A stretch of DNA of 24,480 bases from Methanomicrobiales archaeon (GTDB lineage: Archaea; Halobacteriota; Syntropharchaeia; Alkanophagales; Methanospirareceae). Location: NCBI GenBank assembly GCA_003160755.1, contig QEXZ01000009.1, positions 1-24,480 on the forward strand, given 5' to 3'. The notes under the pieces are model-generated. The model saw only the letters and a program-made list of their open reading frames with translations. It was not told the DNA's origin and ran no database searches. The stretch's first letter is position 1; each line of letters begins with the position of its first letter. The position numbers and the translations under genes were made by a program. Shown in pieces: positions 14,018 through 20,993 of this stretch.

Positions 14018-14042
14018 TAGAGATAGTTAAGGGGGGGATAGT

Positions 14043-14807
14043 ATGACCAGCACGGTTATGGGGGAAGAGGTAAGAATAGTGGAAAAGGAAGGTGTGAAGC
14101 ATAAAAATCCGATTGTGATAGAGGGCTTGCCGGATGTGGGTCTGGTAGGAACGATTGCCGCATCTTATATCGTGGAGCGCATGGGATATAAAGAGATAGG
14201 CTACATCGAATCTGATTTGTTCCCTCCTGTTATGGTGGTGCACGAGGGGAAATCGAAAAATCCATTGCGGATATACGGTGATGAAGGCGTAGTGGTGGTG
14301 CTGTCAGAAGTCGCGATACCGGTAGGTGCGGTTTATCCGTTGACTGAGGCTTTAGCTGACTGGGTAAAAGAAATAGACAGTAAGTTGGTCATTTCGATGA
14401 CCGGACTACCAGCGACGAACAGGATAGATATAGAGAAGCCGGAGGTGTTTGCCGTGGGGAACAATGAAGAAGCGTTAAACGAGCTGAAGGATAAGCAGAT
14501 GGAACTACTGGAGGAAGGATTTATCGCGGGTCCTTACGCTGTAATGCTAAGGGAATGCAGCAAAAGGAAAATAAGTGCAATTTCGCTGCTCGCTCAGTGC
14601 TTCCCCGTGTATCCCGACCCCGGTGCCGCAGCATCGGCGATTGAGTCGCTTGATAAGTTTTTAAAATTAGGTATAGACATAAAGGAGCTATTAGAAAAAG
14701 GTGAGGAGATAAAACTAAAAGCTCGCGACCTTATGCGGCAAACAGCGCTCTCAGCTCCAGAAATGCAGAAGGGTGTGGAGCAGGATATGCCTATCATGTA
14801 TCGTTAG
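14043..14807 (+). CDS. PAC2 family proteasome-assembly chaperone
   Basis: PAC2 domain protein (archaeal PbaB/PbaA relatives, homologous to eukaryotic Pba1/Pba2), a probable 20S proteasome assembly or cap factor. Signature NPIVIEGLPDVGLVGTIAASYIVERMGY at 21-48, then LFPPVMVVHEG, SEVAIPVGAVYPLTEALADW, SMTGLPATN and AQCFPVYPDPGAAASAIESL. A helical tail with many charged residues ends PIMYR; the last three residues, Met-Tyr-Arg, fit the HbYX motif used by proteasome-binding partners. A poly-G SD (GGGGGGG) lies about 5 nt before ATG 14043, which is 25 nt after thyX. Transcription with thyX is possible. Confidence 0.9.
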   Translation: MTSTVMGEEVRIVEKEGVKHKNPIVIEGLPDVGLVGTIAASYIVERMGYKEIGYIESDLFPPVMVVHEGKSKNPLRIYGDEGVVVVLSEVAIPVGAVYPLTEALADWVKEIDSKLVISMTGLPATNRIDIEKPEVFAVGNNEEALNELKDKQMELLEEGFIAGPYAVMLRECSKRKISAISLLAQCFPVYPDPGAAASAIESLDKFLKLGIDIKELLEKGEEIKLKARDLMRQTALSAPEMQKGVEQDMPIMYR

Positions 14808-14874
14808 GAAATAAAAATTTGTACCAATCAATAATATAAATGGGATAGGATAGGGGGTGAAAAAAGGTATAGAA

Positions 14875-15240
14875 ATGGGAATAGAAAGAAGGATAATAAG
14901 GACGACATGGGGATATGATGGCAATTTAGAGCCGTTATACGAAGTGGAGGACAAAGAAGATGCGATTTTGGTTACCTTTGACCTTCCACGGGTAAGGAAA
15001 GAAAACGTGGAGATAAACACAACAGAAAACACGGTGGATGTAATGGCAAAGATGAGCGATGCCGTTTGCTGGGAGCGGTGGGGCAGTATCCAGAAAAGGA
15101 TAAGTTTTCAAGCATTCAGGAAACAAATAAGGTTGCCAGAACCCGTAGACCCTGAAAAAGTATCCGCTTCGTTTAAAAACGGCATTCTCAGGATAAATCT
15201 GCCCAAGGTGAGACGGAAGGTGTTGATAAACATAGAGTAG
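14875..15240 (+). CDS. Hsp20/alpha-crystallin family small heat-shock protein
   Basis: ATP-independent holdase. The alpha-crystallin core begins near LEPLYEVEDKEDAILVTFDLPRVRKENVEI and closes with the diagnostic FKNGILRINLPKV. The final LINIE offers an I-x-I-like motif for oligomer docking. A length of 121 aa is short, with a minimal N-terminal arm. Two starts are possible: ATG 14875 with AAGG 8 nt upstream, or GTG 14857. A strong GGGGGTGA at 14853-14860 sits between them, rather far from the ATG. Position after the PAC2 gene puts two proteostasis genes side by side. Confidence 0.9.
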   Translation: MGIERRIIRTTWGYDGNLEPLYEVEDKEDAILVTFDLPRVRKENVEINTTENTVDVMAKMSDAVCWERWGSIQKRISFQAFRKQIRLPEPVDPEKVSASFKNGILRINLPKVRRKVLINIE

Positions 15241-15262
15241 AAACTGCTAAAATATTCTTTCT

Positions 15263-16087
15263 CTATTCCACCACATTCATAGAAAAACCCAACCATTTTG
15301 CAGAATGCGTGAGCATCCCGACGGAAACAACGTCAACACCCGTAGAGGCAAAATCGCTTATATTAACTCTATTTATCCCACCCGAAGCTTCTAAAATCAA
15401 GCCATCACGAAGCCCGTTATCGCTCATCAACCTCACACACTCTTTTACTTCCGCTGCTGTCATGTTATCGAGCATGATTATGTCCACCTGCAATTCCGCC
15501 GCTCTTAGCGCCTCCGCGATACTTTCAACTTCAACTTCGATTTTTTTTGTGAAGCTTGTGCTCTCTTTTGCCTTCTTTATCGCATTCGCCAGTCCCATCA
15601 GCTTTATGTGATTGTCTTTTATTATTACCGTTTCGTACAGCCCGAATCTGTGCGGGTCGCCGCCTCCAATTCTTATCGCTTTCTTCTCGTATTTCCTGAA
15701 CCCCGGCGTTGTTTTCCTCGTCCCTGCTACTTTTATACGTGGACTTACCTTCCTTGCTTCGTTTACAAGCGTATCCGTTAAAGTCGCTATACCGCTCATT
15801 CTGCCCATGAAATTGAGCACAAGCCTTTCTGCCTTCAATATCTCCGCACCTGCTCCACGCACCGTCAAAATCGTATCACCGCTTCTTATTCGGGCTCCAT
15901 CTTCAAATCCACTGGAACACTGGACCGACAAATAGTCTAATATCTCTTTTACCTCCTCTAAACCCGCAAGAACACCTTCTTCCTTGGCTGTTATCTCCGC
16001 TTTACTATCCGTGTGTGCCACCATCGGCTCGTAATCCCCGCGTCCTATATCTTCCTCCAGAAAATGCTCTATCTCTTTCAGCAGCAT
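15263..16087 (-). CDS. nadC: nicotinate-nucleotide pyrophosphorylase (quinolinate PRTase)
   Basis: Converts quinolinate and PRPP to nicotinate mononucleotide in de novo NAD synthesis. Motifs: EEDIGRGDYEP near the start, LNFMGRMSGIATLT, GTRKTTPGFRKYEKKAI then GGGDPHRFGLYE, IKDNHI, EVEVESIAEA, DIIMLDNM and LEASGGI, followed by TGVDVVSVGML. The length from ATG 16087 is 275 aa. A TTG at 16093 would add two residues and is unlikely. The minus-strand leader carries a hairpin AAAAAAC-GGGAA-GTTTTTT (16094-16112) next to the start codon. Divergent from nadX, which supplies the first pathway intermediate; nadA is not in the window. Confidence 0.95.
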   Translation of the reverse strand: MLLKEIEHFLEEDIGRGDYEPMVAHTDSKAEITAKEEGVLAGLEEVKEILDYLSVQCSSGFEDGARIRSGDTILTVRGAGAEILKAERLVLNFMGRMSGIATLTDTLVNEARKVSPRIKVAGTRKTTPGFRKYEKKAIRIGGGDPHRFGLYETVIIKDNHIKLMGLANAIKKAKESTSFTKKIEVEVESIAEALRAAELQVDIIMLDNMTAAEVKECVRLMSDNGLRDGLILEASGGINRVNISDFASTGVDVVSVGMLTHSAKWLGFSMNVVE

Positions 16088-16200
16088 GTGCAAAAAAAAC
16101 TTCCCGTTTTTTCAAAATGAATGTTAACTTTACCAAAGAAGAATTATTTATGTTTTTAATAAACTTTTCTTTTTAAAGATAGGTTTTAAGCAAAAAGTTT
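16088..16200. promoter_or_regulatory. divergent promoter nadC / nadX with hairpin leaders
   Basis: On the nadC side a 7-bp stem with a 5-nt loop occupies 16094-16112. On the nadX side AAACTTTT (16161-16168) pairs with AAAAGTTT (16193-16200), which ends at the base before the nadX ATG. Between them TTATTTATGTTTTTAATAAA (16144-16163) is the likely promoter. The two NAD genes may be controlled together here. Confidence 0.5.
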
Positions 16201-17046
16201 ATGACGAAAATACGAGTGGGTGTAGTCGGCTGCGGTGCGATAGGAACAGAGATATGCAAGGCGATAGATGGATACGGGGACGCGGACTTAGGAATGGAGC
16301 TGAAATTTTTGATAGACAGCCATCCTGAAAGGATAGAAAAGCTGCGTAAAAGCCTGATAAAAAAGCCCGCGATAATAAAATACGATAGCATGATGCTGGA
16401 TGAAATTTTAACTGAGGTTGACCTGCTGATAGAGTGTGCATCGCAGACTGCGGTTCGTGAGTTTGCGATACCTGCGTTAAAAAAGGGTAAAGAAGTGATG
16501 ATATTAAGCGTGGGTGCACTGCTCTGCGAGGACGGCCTTTTTGAAGAAATCGAGCGTATATCAAAGGAAAAAGGATGTAAAGTCTATATTCCGTCGGGCG
16601 CCGTGGCAGGTATAGACGGGCTAAAATCCGGTGCTATTGGCGGGATACATTCTGTGCTGTTAACGACAAGAAAGCCGCCTTCGGGATTCGAGGGGAATGC
16701 GTATGTGAAGGAAAAGGGGATGGACTTGCTTTCGATAGAAGAGGAGGAAACGCTGTTCACGGGTCCTGCGAAGGAAGCGGTGAGGCTTTTTCCTGAGAAC
16801 GTGAACGTAGCTGCCTCTTTAAGCCTTGCAGGTATAGGTCCAGAGGCTACCCGTGTGAAAATCGTTGCAGACCCCTCTGCGGTGGAGAACGTGCATGAAA
16901 TAGAGGCGAGAGGCGAATTTGGTAAGTTATTCGTGAGGGTGGAGAACGTTCCTTCGCGAGCGAATCCAAAGACGAGCTATTTAGCTGCTCTTTCTGCAAT
17001 TGCAACGCTGAAAAGCATATCGTATCCGATAAAGGTGGGGACGTAG
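16201..17046 (+). CDS. nadX: L-aspartate dehydrogenase
   Basis: NAD(P)-dependent oxidation of aspartate to iminoaspartate, the first step of NAD synthesis in organisms lacking NadB. Rossmann motif VGVVGCGAIGTEI with GxGxxG at residues 10-15. LLIECASQTAVREFAIPAL, then IPSGAVAGIDGLKSGAIGGI and a catalytic-region stretch ending PENVNVAASLSLAGIGPEATRVKIVADP, are family hallmarks. NPKTSYLAALSAIATLKSI closes the protein. The length of 281 aa is slightly longer than the bacterial type. ATG 16201 follows the hairpin leader directly and has no SD. Confidence 0.95.
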   Translation: MTKIRVGVVGCGAIGTEICKAIDGYGDADLGMELKFLIDSHPERIEKLRKSLIKKPAIIKYDSMMLDEILTEVDLLIECASQTAVREFAIPALKKGKEVMILSVGALLCEDGLFEEIERISKEKGCKVYIPSGAVAGIDGLKSGAIGGIHSVLLTTRKPPSGFEGNAYVKEKGMDLLSIEEEETLFTGPAKEAVRLFPENVNVAASLSLAGIGPEATRVKIVADPSAVENVHEIEARGEFGKLFVRVENVPSRANPKTSYLAALSAIATLKSISYPIKVGT

Positions 17047-17049
17047 GAA

Positions 17050-17090
17050 ACGTAAAAAGCAAAGTGCAAAAGGCAACATTGATTTTGATT
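17050..17090 (+). repeat. short repeat resembling the rnp2 5' end
   Basis: AAAAAGCAAAGTGCAAAAGG, then CAACATTGATTTTG, aligns with minus-strand 4450-4490 (GGGCAAAGTGCAAAGGTCAA, then AATAAATTTTG). Here it is intergenic between nadX and the TPR gene. At 4441-4490 it is inside the rnp2 reading frame. Confidence 0.5.
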
Positions 17091-17115
17091 AATAGAGGCG
17101 GGGGAGCGAAATGAA

Positions 17116-18990
17116 ATGACAACGGGGATAAATAGAGAGGAATTGATAAAGAAATTCTTTGAGCTTGAGGATGCAGATGAGCTTGTAGTGAGAGCGTGGG
17201 ACATTTTCATTGACGTTCAGCGAGCGTATAGAGATGAGAAAGCAGGGGTTATCAGCCGGAGAGAGCGGGATAAACTGCAAAGGAAATTTGCAGGGCATAT
17301 GAAAAAGAACAAATTAAGGATGCTGGGCGAGGAAGAGGGGTTGAAAGCACATGAGCTTGCAATAGTCAAAGGAGAGGAGGGAGAAGGAGAGATAAAAGCG
17401 TTGAACAGCTTTGATGTCTGGCTACTGGCTGATTTTAGGGATGTCTGTTCTGCATGGGTAGCTGACGAACCGGAGGAGGTAGAAGGATTTCCCGATGTGA
17501 TAATAGCATTTCTGGAAGACCCGGATGTGGATGAGTGGCTAAAAGAGAGATTGGTAGAAAAGAACAAGGAAGCAGGTGAGAGACTTCTGAAGACGATTCT
17601 TGAAGACAGACCCGCAGAGGTGAATGTTCATTCATTACTCGTAGAGCACTACGAAAGGGAGAGCAGGTTTTCAGAAGCAGAAGCGGAATACCAGCGAATG
17701 CTCAGCGAAACCGATGATGAACTCGTGTGGGCGAACTACGGATACTTCTTAGAGAGGCGGCGAGGAAGATACGAAGATGCCTTTGAGGCGTTCAAAAACA
17801 GTTTGGAGGTTTGCGAGCGTATTGGAGAAGAAAAAGCGGGAGAATTTTTGGAAGAAGTGAAGCGCAGCATAAGTAGAGTGGAGAGGATGAAGGATCTGGA
17901 AGGTGAGAAAGCGAGGGTGGCGAGGAAATATCATGAAGCCGTGTGGTTGATAGCAGATATAAGGGAATTTGCAGAGAAGGGGATGGAAAGGGAAATAAAG
18001 AAAGCGCAGGAGGAATACATGAAAGAAAAGGATGTGGAGGAAATCGTATTGGAGGACTCTTTCGATTTCATGCACTGGTTTTTATTCTGCCGGAAACTGC
18101 CGAATGAAAAAGTCCCGGGGATGATGTATGCAGAGGAGAAAAGTCTCGATGAAGTGACAAAGGAGAGGTTAAAGGGGCTTGAGAGCCCTGTGGAAGGTAC
18201 TTTTGAAATTGTTGATGTTGACCATACCTCCTTCAAGTTCGCTGTTAAAGACATAATAACCGATGATGAGTACGAGTTGATGGGGGATTTCCCGGAGATA
18301 AGAAAAGGACAGACTTTCTCCGGTAATATCTACCCCTGGAGCGATTTCTATCTCACGGCAGGGGCTCTGGCGGCCTATGTAGATGACCACAGCGAGCGGT
18401 TAAAGAAGCTTGCTGAGGAGCTAAAAAGTGGGAAACTGTTAGAAGATACGAAGAAAGAGCTAAAAAAGGGGCATGATGCATTTGTTCTTTATTTTGGCAC
18501 GGAAGAACGGATATTTAAATCAAAGAAGGAATGTGAAAAGACATTTAACAAGTTCTCAAAATGGTTTTTGTTTGAATATGTATCTGCAACTGAAGAGGGA
18601 GGAAAGACAGCAGCAGAGATATACGAAGAGGAGTATGGAGAGAAACCAAAGCCTGAAAGGACAAAATTACCACGTTCATTCGCAGGTGCAGGAGATATTG
18701 GTGCGGTAAGTTATCCAGAGCATGGTATTTGTTTTGTGCGACATTATGGTTTTTTGAAGAGGGTTTTTGAAACGGGTGCGGATGGTGAGATAGAGGGGGG
18801 TAAGGAGAAGCTGAAAGGAATTTTATTAAACGAAGAGCCGTTTATTTTAAAGAAATTGATGGAAGGTAAGGAGAGAAATACAGTAAAAATAATAAATAGT
18901 GTTTTTGATGCAGGTATGGGTATGGATGCGAGTGAAGAGGGAATAGGGGCTTTTATGGGAGAGTTGAGAGAGGATTGGAATGAGGTATAA
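17116..18990 (+). CDS. large TPR-containing protein of unknown function
   Basis: 624-aa soluble, highly acidic and Lys/Glu-rich protein with no signal peptide or membrane helix. I do not recognise a named family. Residues 165-240 hold at least two TPR-like helical pairs (NVHSLLVEHYERESRFSEAE, then ANYGYFLERRRGRYEDAFEAF). Residues about 233-310 are predicted coiled coil. A small beta-rich module, about 358-415 (VEGTFEIVDVDHTSFKFAV to YPWSDFYLTAGAL), resembles barrel domains found in nucleic-acid-linked proteins, but I cannot name it. A Gly/Tyr/Pro-containing region follows at about 530-560. Start ATG 17116 has GGGGGAG 8 nt upstream; an ATG five bases earlier ends at once in TGA. It stands alone between nadX and the split HEPN gene. 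Confidence 0.7.
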   Translation: MTTGINREELIKKFFELEDADELVVRAWDIFIDVQRAYRDEKAGVISRRERDKLQRKFAGHMKKNKLRMLGEEEGLKAHELAIVKGEEGEGEIKALNSFDVWLLADFRDVCSAWVADEPEEVEGFPDVIIAFLEDPDVDEWLKERLVEKNKEAGERLLKTILEDRPAEVNVHSLLVEHYERESRFSEAEAEYQRMLSETDDELVWANYGYFLERRRGRYEDAFEAFKNSLEVCERIGEEKAGEFLEEVKRSISRVERMKDLEGEKARVARKYHEAVWLIADIREFAEKGMEREIKKAQEEYMKEKDVEEIVLEDSFDFMHWFLFCRKLPNEKVPGMMYAEEKSLDEVTKERLKGLESPVEGTFEIVDVDHTSFKFAVKDIITDDEYELMGDFPEIRKGQTFSGNIYPWSDFYLTAGALAAYVDDHSERLKKLAEELKSGKLLEDTKKELKKGHDAFVLYFGTEERIFKSKKECEKTFNKFSKWFLFEYVSATEEGGKTAAEIYEEEYGEKPKPERTKLPRSFAGAGDIGAVSYPEHGICFVRHYGFLKRVFETGADGEIEGGKEKLKGILLNEEPFILKKLMEGKERNTVKIINSVFDAGMGMDASEEGIGAFMGELREDWNEV

Positions 18991-19011
18991 AAGTTTGTAG
19001 TTTATCTTCTT

Positions 19012-20004
19012 CTATTCCGTCGCCTCATTCGCTGTTCGGCGAAAAATTGAGTCTACATCAGCTAATTCGTCTGGCTGGATGACCCGGCTATTAGCCAATA
19101 CGAATTGAATCGGGAGGAAGTCCACATGCCTTGCATCCCTTACTTCAGGTCGGAGGAGGGATGCATCAATATACCCTAGTTGGCAGCCACTCACAGAATC
19201 CACCTCTGTTATGTTGAACAGCAGTCTGGCAACTCTTGCATAAGCATCGTATGTGACTGATAAAGTCCCCCTTTCGCCGACTGCCCATCCCACAGCATTC
19301 AGGTCTGCATTGAGGTGAGTTGGAGTGCCACCAATAGCTTGCAGTGTGACTGTCACCAAGTTGCCACTGCAAATCATATGAAGTGACATTTCACGACTGC
19401 ACATCCTAATCACTTCAAATTTGACTCCCGAAGGCGGCAAGGCAGCAAGAATCAGCCTGATGGTCACCGAAAAGTGAACCAAGTCCAAGATATAACGAAT
19501 GAGAAATTCAACATCATCAACGCATCTTTGAGCGTCTTCAGCACGTACTCGTATCGTCCCGTGATGCGCTATTGCATTTCTACGTTCGTAATGTTGGATC
19601 ACACGCTCAGTAAGTTCCCTGTCCAGCCCTAACGGATCATATAGGAGGTTGAGCAAGTTGAGGCACACAGTTATGCTCTCGCGACTTTTCTTATCCTTCC
19701 ATCTGCTAAAGGGAATTCTATAACGCTGAAAAAACTCCTTCAGTTTTTTCCCACTGCTTTCTTTCAGTACGGTTTCTAAAGCAGTAATCGAGTTGATGAC
19801 GGCTATGCGGTAGTCTTCTACGGACAGGTAATGGCGGGCCTCAGAAATCAATCTTACCCACAATTCGCCGCGGGCTTGATTCTGAAACCAAAGGGCATTG
19901 CGCAACATGAAGTCGTCTGGGAAAGCTTGCAGGGCTTGCAAAGTTAAAGTAGCAACGGGTTGAGTAATGTCATTGAATATTTCACCGTCAAGCAAATGCG
20001 CCAT
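19012..20004 (-). pseudogene. HEPN-like protein, downstream part of a gene split by TGA
   Basis: 330-aa reading frame from ATG 20004. Residues 55-175 look like an all-helical HEPN (ApeA-like) domain: VEDYRIAVINSITALETVLKE, then ERVIQHYERRNAIAHHG with the RNase-type R-x4-H at Arg142-His147, and DDVEFLIRYI. A C-terminal domain of about 150 aa is unrecognised. There is no SD. The frame is open upstream of the ATG for 13 more codons (LRRIAKDDIFAYR) up to the TGA that ends the preceding ORF, so both are one frame. HEPN proteins of this type are often toxin or antiviral nucleases. Either the second half of a nonsense-mutated gene, or a separate gene. Confidence 0.65.
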
Positions 20005-20043
20005 ACGGTAAGCGAAAATATCATCTTTGGCGATTCTTCGTAA

Positions 20044-20514
20044 TCAGAAGTCCCGTTTGGCGCGGCGATAGGTTTCGATGAAACGATTGAACCAATCAAA
20101 ACAAGCCTCAAAGAGTTGGTCGCGCTCCCTTGTGTCTACAAAGCCCGGGATCTGAAATTGAATCGCGGAGACGTTGATTCTGCCGTAACGGTCGCCATAC
20201 CCTACTATTACGCCTTCTCTGGGTGGTCGTAATTCCGCCAACCTTAAAGAGGTTGCTATGTCTCCACAATTCTTTTGCCGCGACATCAAAAATACCCGTA
20301 TATCTACTCCTTCAGCGAACTCCACCAAGAGAGGAAGTTCGCCCTGCAGACCTTCGACTGCGAAAGGAAGTTCAAAATCAATGACTGTTATCGCTCGTTC
20401 CTTCTCGTCGGCAGTGAAATATTTAGGTGAGTGAGGACCGCTTGGCGGAATGGAGACAGGTTTGCCTCGTTTGACCCTAATTCGGCTCACCACCTCTTTA
20501 GGTTGCCAATCCAT
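20044..20514 (-). pseudogene. N-terminal part of the same split HEPN-like gene
   Basis: From ATG 20514, which has AAGGGGA 6 nt upstream, this encodes 156 aa; the frame extends to 20571 without a better site. No family is recognised. The protein is beta-rich at first (RVKRGKPVSIPPSG, ITVIDFELPF), then has GVIVGYGDRYGRINVSAIQF and a helical end FDWFNRFIETYRRAKRDF followed by TGA. Reading through TGA gives RDF-x-LRRIAKDDIFAYRMAHL, a smooth continuation; TGG (Trp) at that place is the simplest ancestral codon. Arg codons are mostly CGN (13 of 20 by hand count over the frame to 20571), whereas the first Arg codons of the TPR gene next door are mostly AGR. This hints at transfer. Confidence 0.6.
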
Positions 20515-20652
20515 GCTCAATCCCCTTCTCAGTGAATACGTCATGTGCACAGGGGTCGTCCAACGCGACATTGGTGTAAGCGGTTTTATCTATCCGCCCC
20601 TGCTGTGGCGCATAACTGGTTGTTTACGAACCAAAAAGTTTCTCGTGAAAAT

Positions 20653-20670
20653 CTGTGTAATCTTGTGGTT
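20653..20670 (-). repeat. solo end of the hairpin-rich TIR element
   Basis: CTGTGTAATCTTGTGGTT is the reverse complement of AACCACAAGATTACACAG, matching the AACCAC-AGATT-ACA ends of the elements at 7884-8053 and 12951-13209. The preceding AAAAAGTTTCTCGTGAAAAT also resembles the inner side of those ends. It lies in the 118-bp (or longer) gap upstream of the split HEPN gene. Confidence 0.55.
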
Positions 20671-20689
20671 ATATAAAAAGAGCCCATTT

Positions 20690-20992
20690 TCACTCCACCT
20701 TAACTTTTTCCTTCTTCCCCTTCTCTTCCTTACCTTCGAGCTCCTCCTTATACTTCTCCAGAAGCTCTATCTCCTTCTCGACGACCTTATTTATCGCTTT
20801 CAACGCGCTTATTCTCACTTCTATAAGGTCCGAGGCGAGCTTCGATGGTCCGGGAAGGTAGTCCTCAAGAGATTCCGCTAAGCCTCCTACTACGTCAACC
20901 GCCACCCGTAGAGGAATAAGAGCTGTTCCAGCAAGAACCTTCACCGCCTTGACTAATTCTTCTTCCTTATCCTCACTCGGGGTCCCTTCCAT
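20690..20992 (-). CDS. small helical protein coupled to arsA
   Basis: 100-aa protein from ATG 20992, which begins one base after the arsA stop. An in-frame ATG at 21004 overlapping arsA is also possible. Not recognised. It consists of an acidic start, an amphipathic/hydrophobic stretch (VKVLAGTALIPLRVAVDVVGGL), a Leu/Ile-rich helix (ASDLIEVRISALKAINKVV, then EKEIELLEKYKEELEG) and a Lys/Glu tail. It has no signal peptide and no clear transmembrane helix. Tight coupling to an ArsA/Get3 ATPase suggests a partner or client in the same process, for instance a co-chaperone; this is inference from position only. Confidence 0.75.
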   Translation of the reverse strand: MEGTPSEDKEEELVKAVKVLAGTALIPLRVAVDVVGGLAESLEDYLPGPSKLASDLIEVRISALKAINKVVEKEIELLEKYKEELEGKEEKGKKEKVKVE

Positions 20993-20993
20993 T

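Noticed and set aside
19166..19372. Small ORF in another frame within the HEPN-like gene
   Set aside because: Low-quality composition, and covered by the longer frame with a HEPN motif.
20044..20046. Programmed TGA recoding (selenocysteine or genome-wide TGA=Trp)
   Set aside because: Several genes here (DHH nuclease, rnp3, RFC-like, pheT) use TGA as a normal stop, and no SECIS-like element is evident; nonsense mutation or error is simpler.
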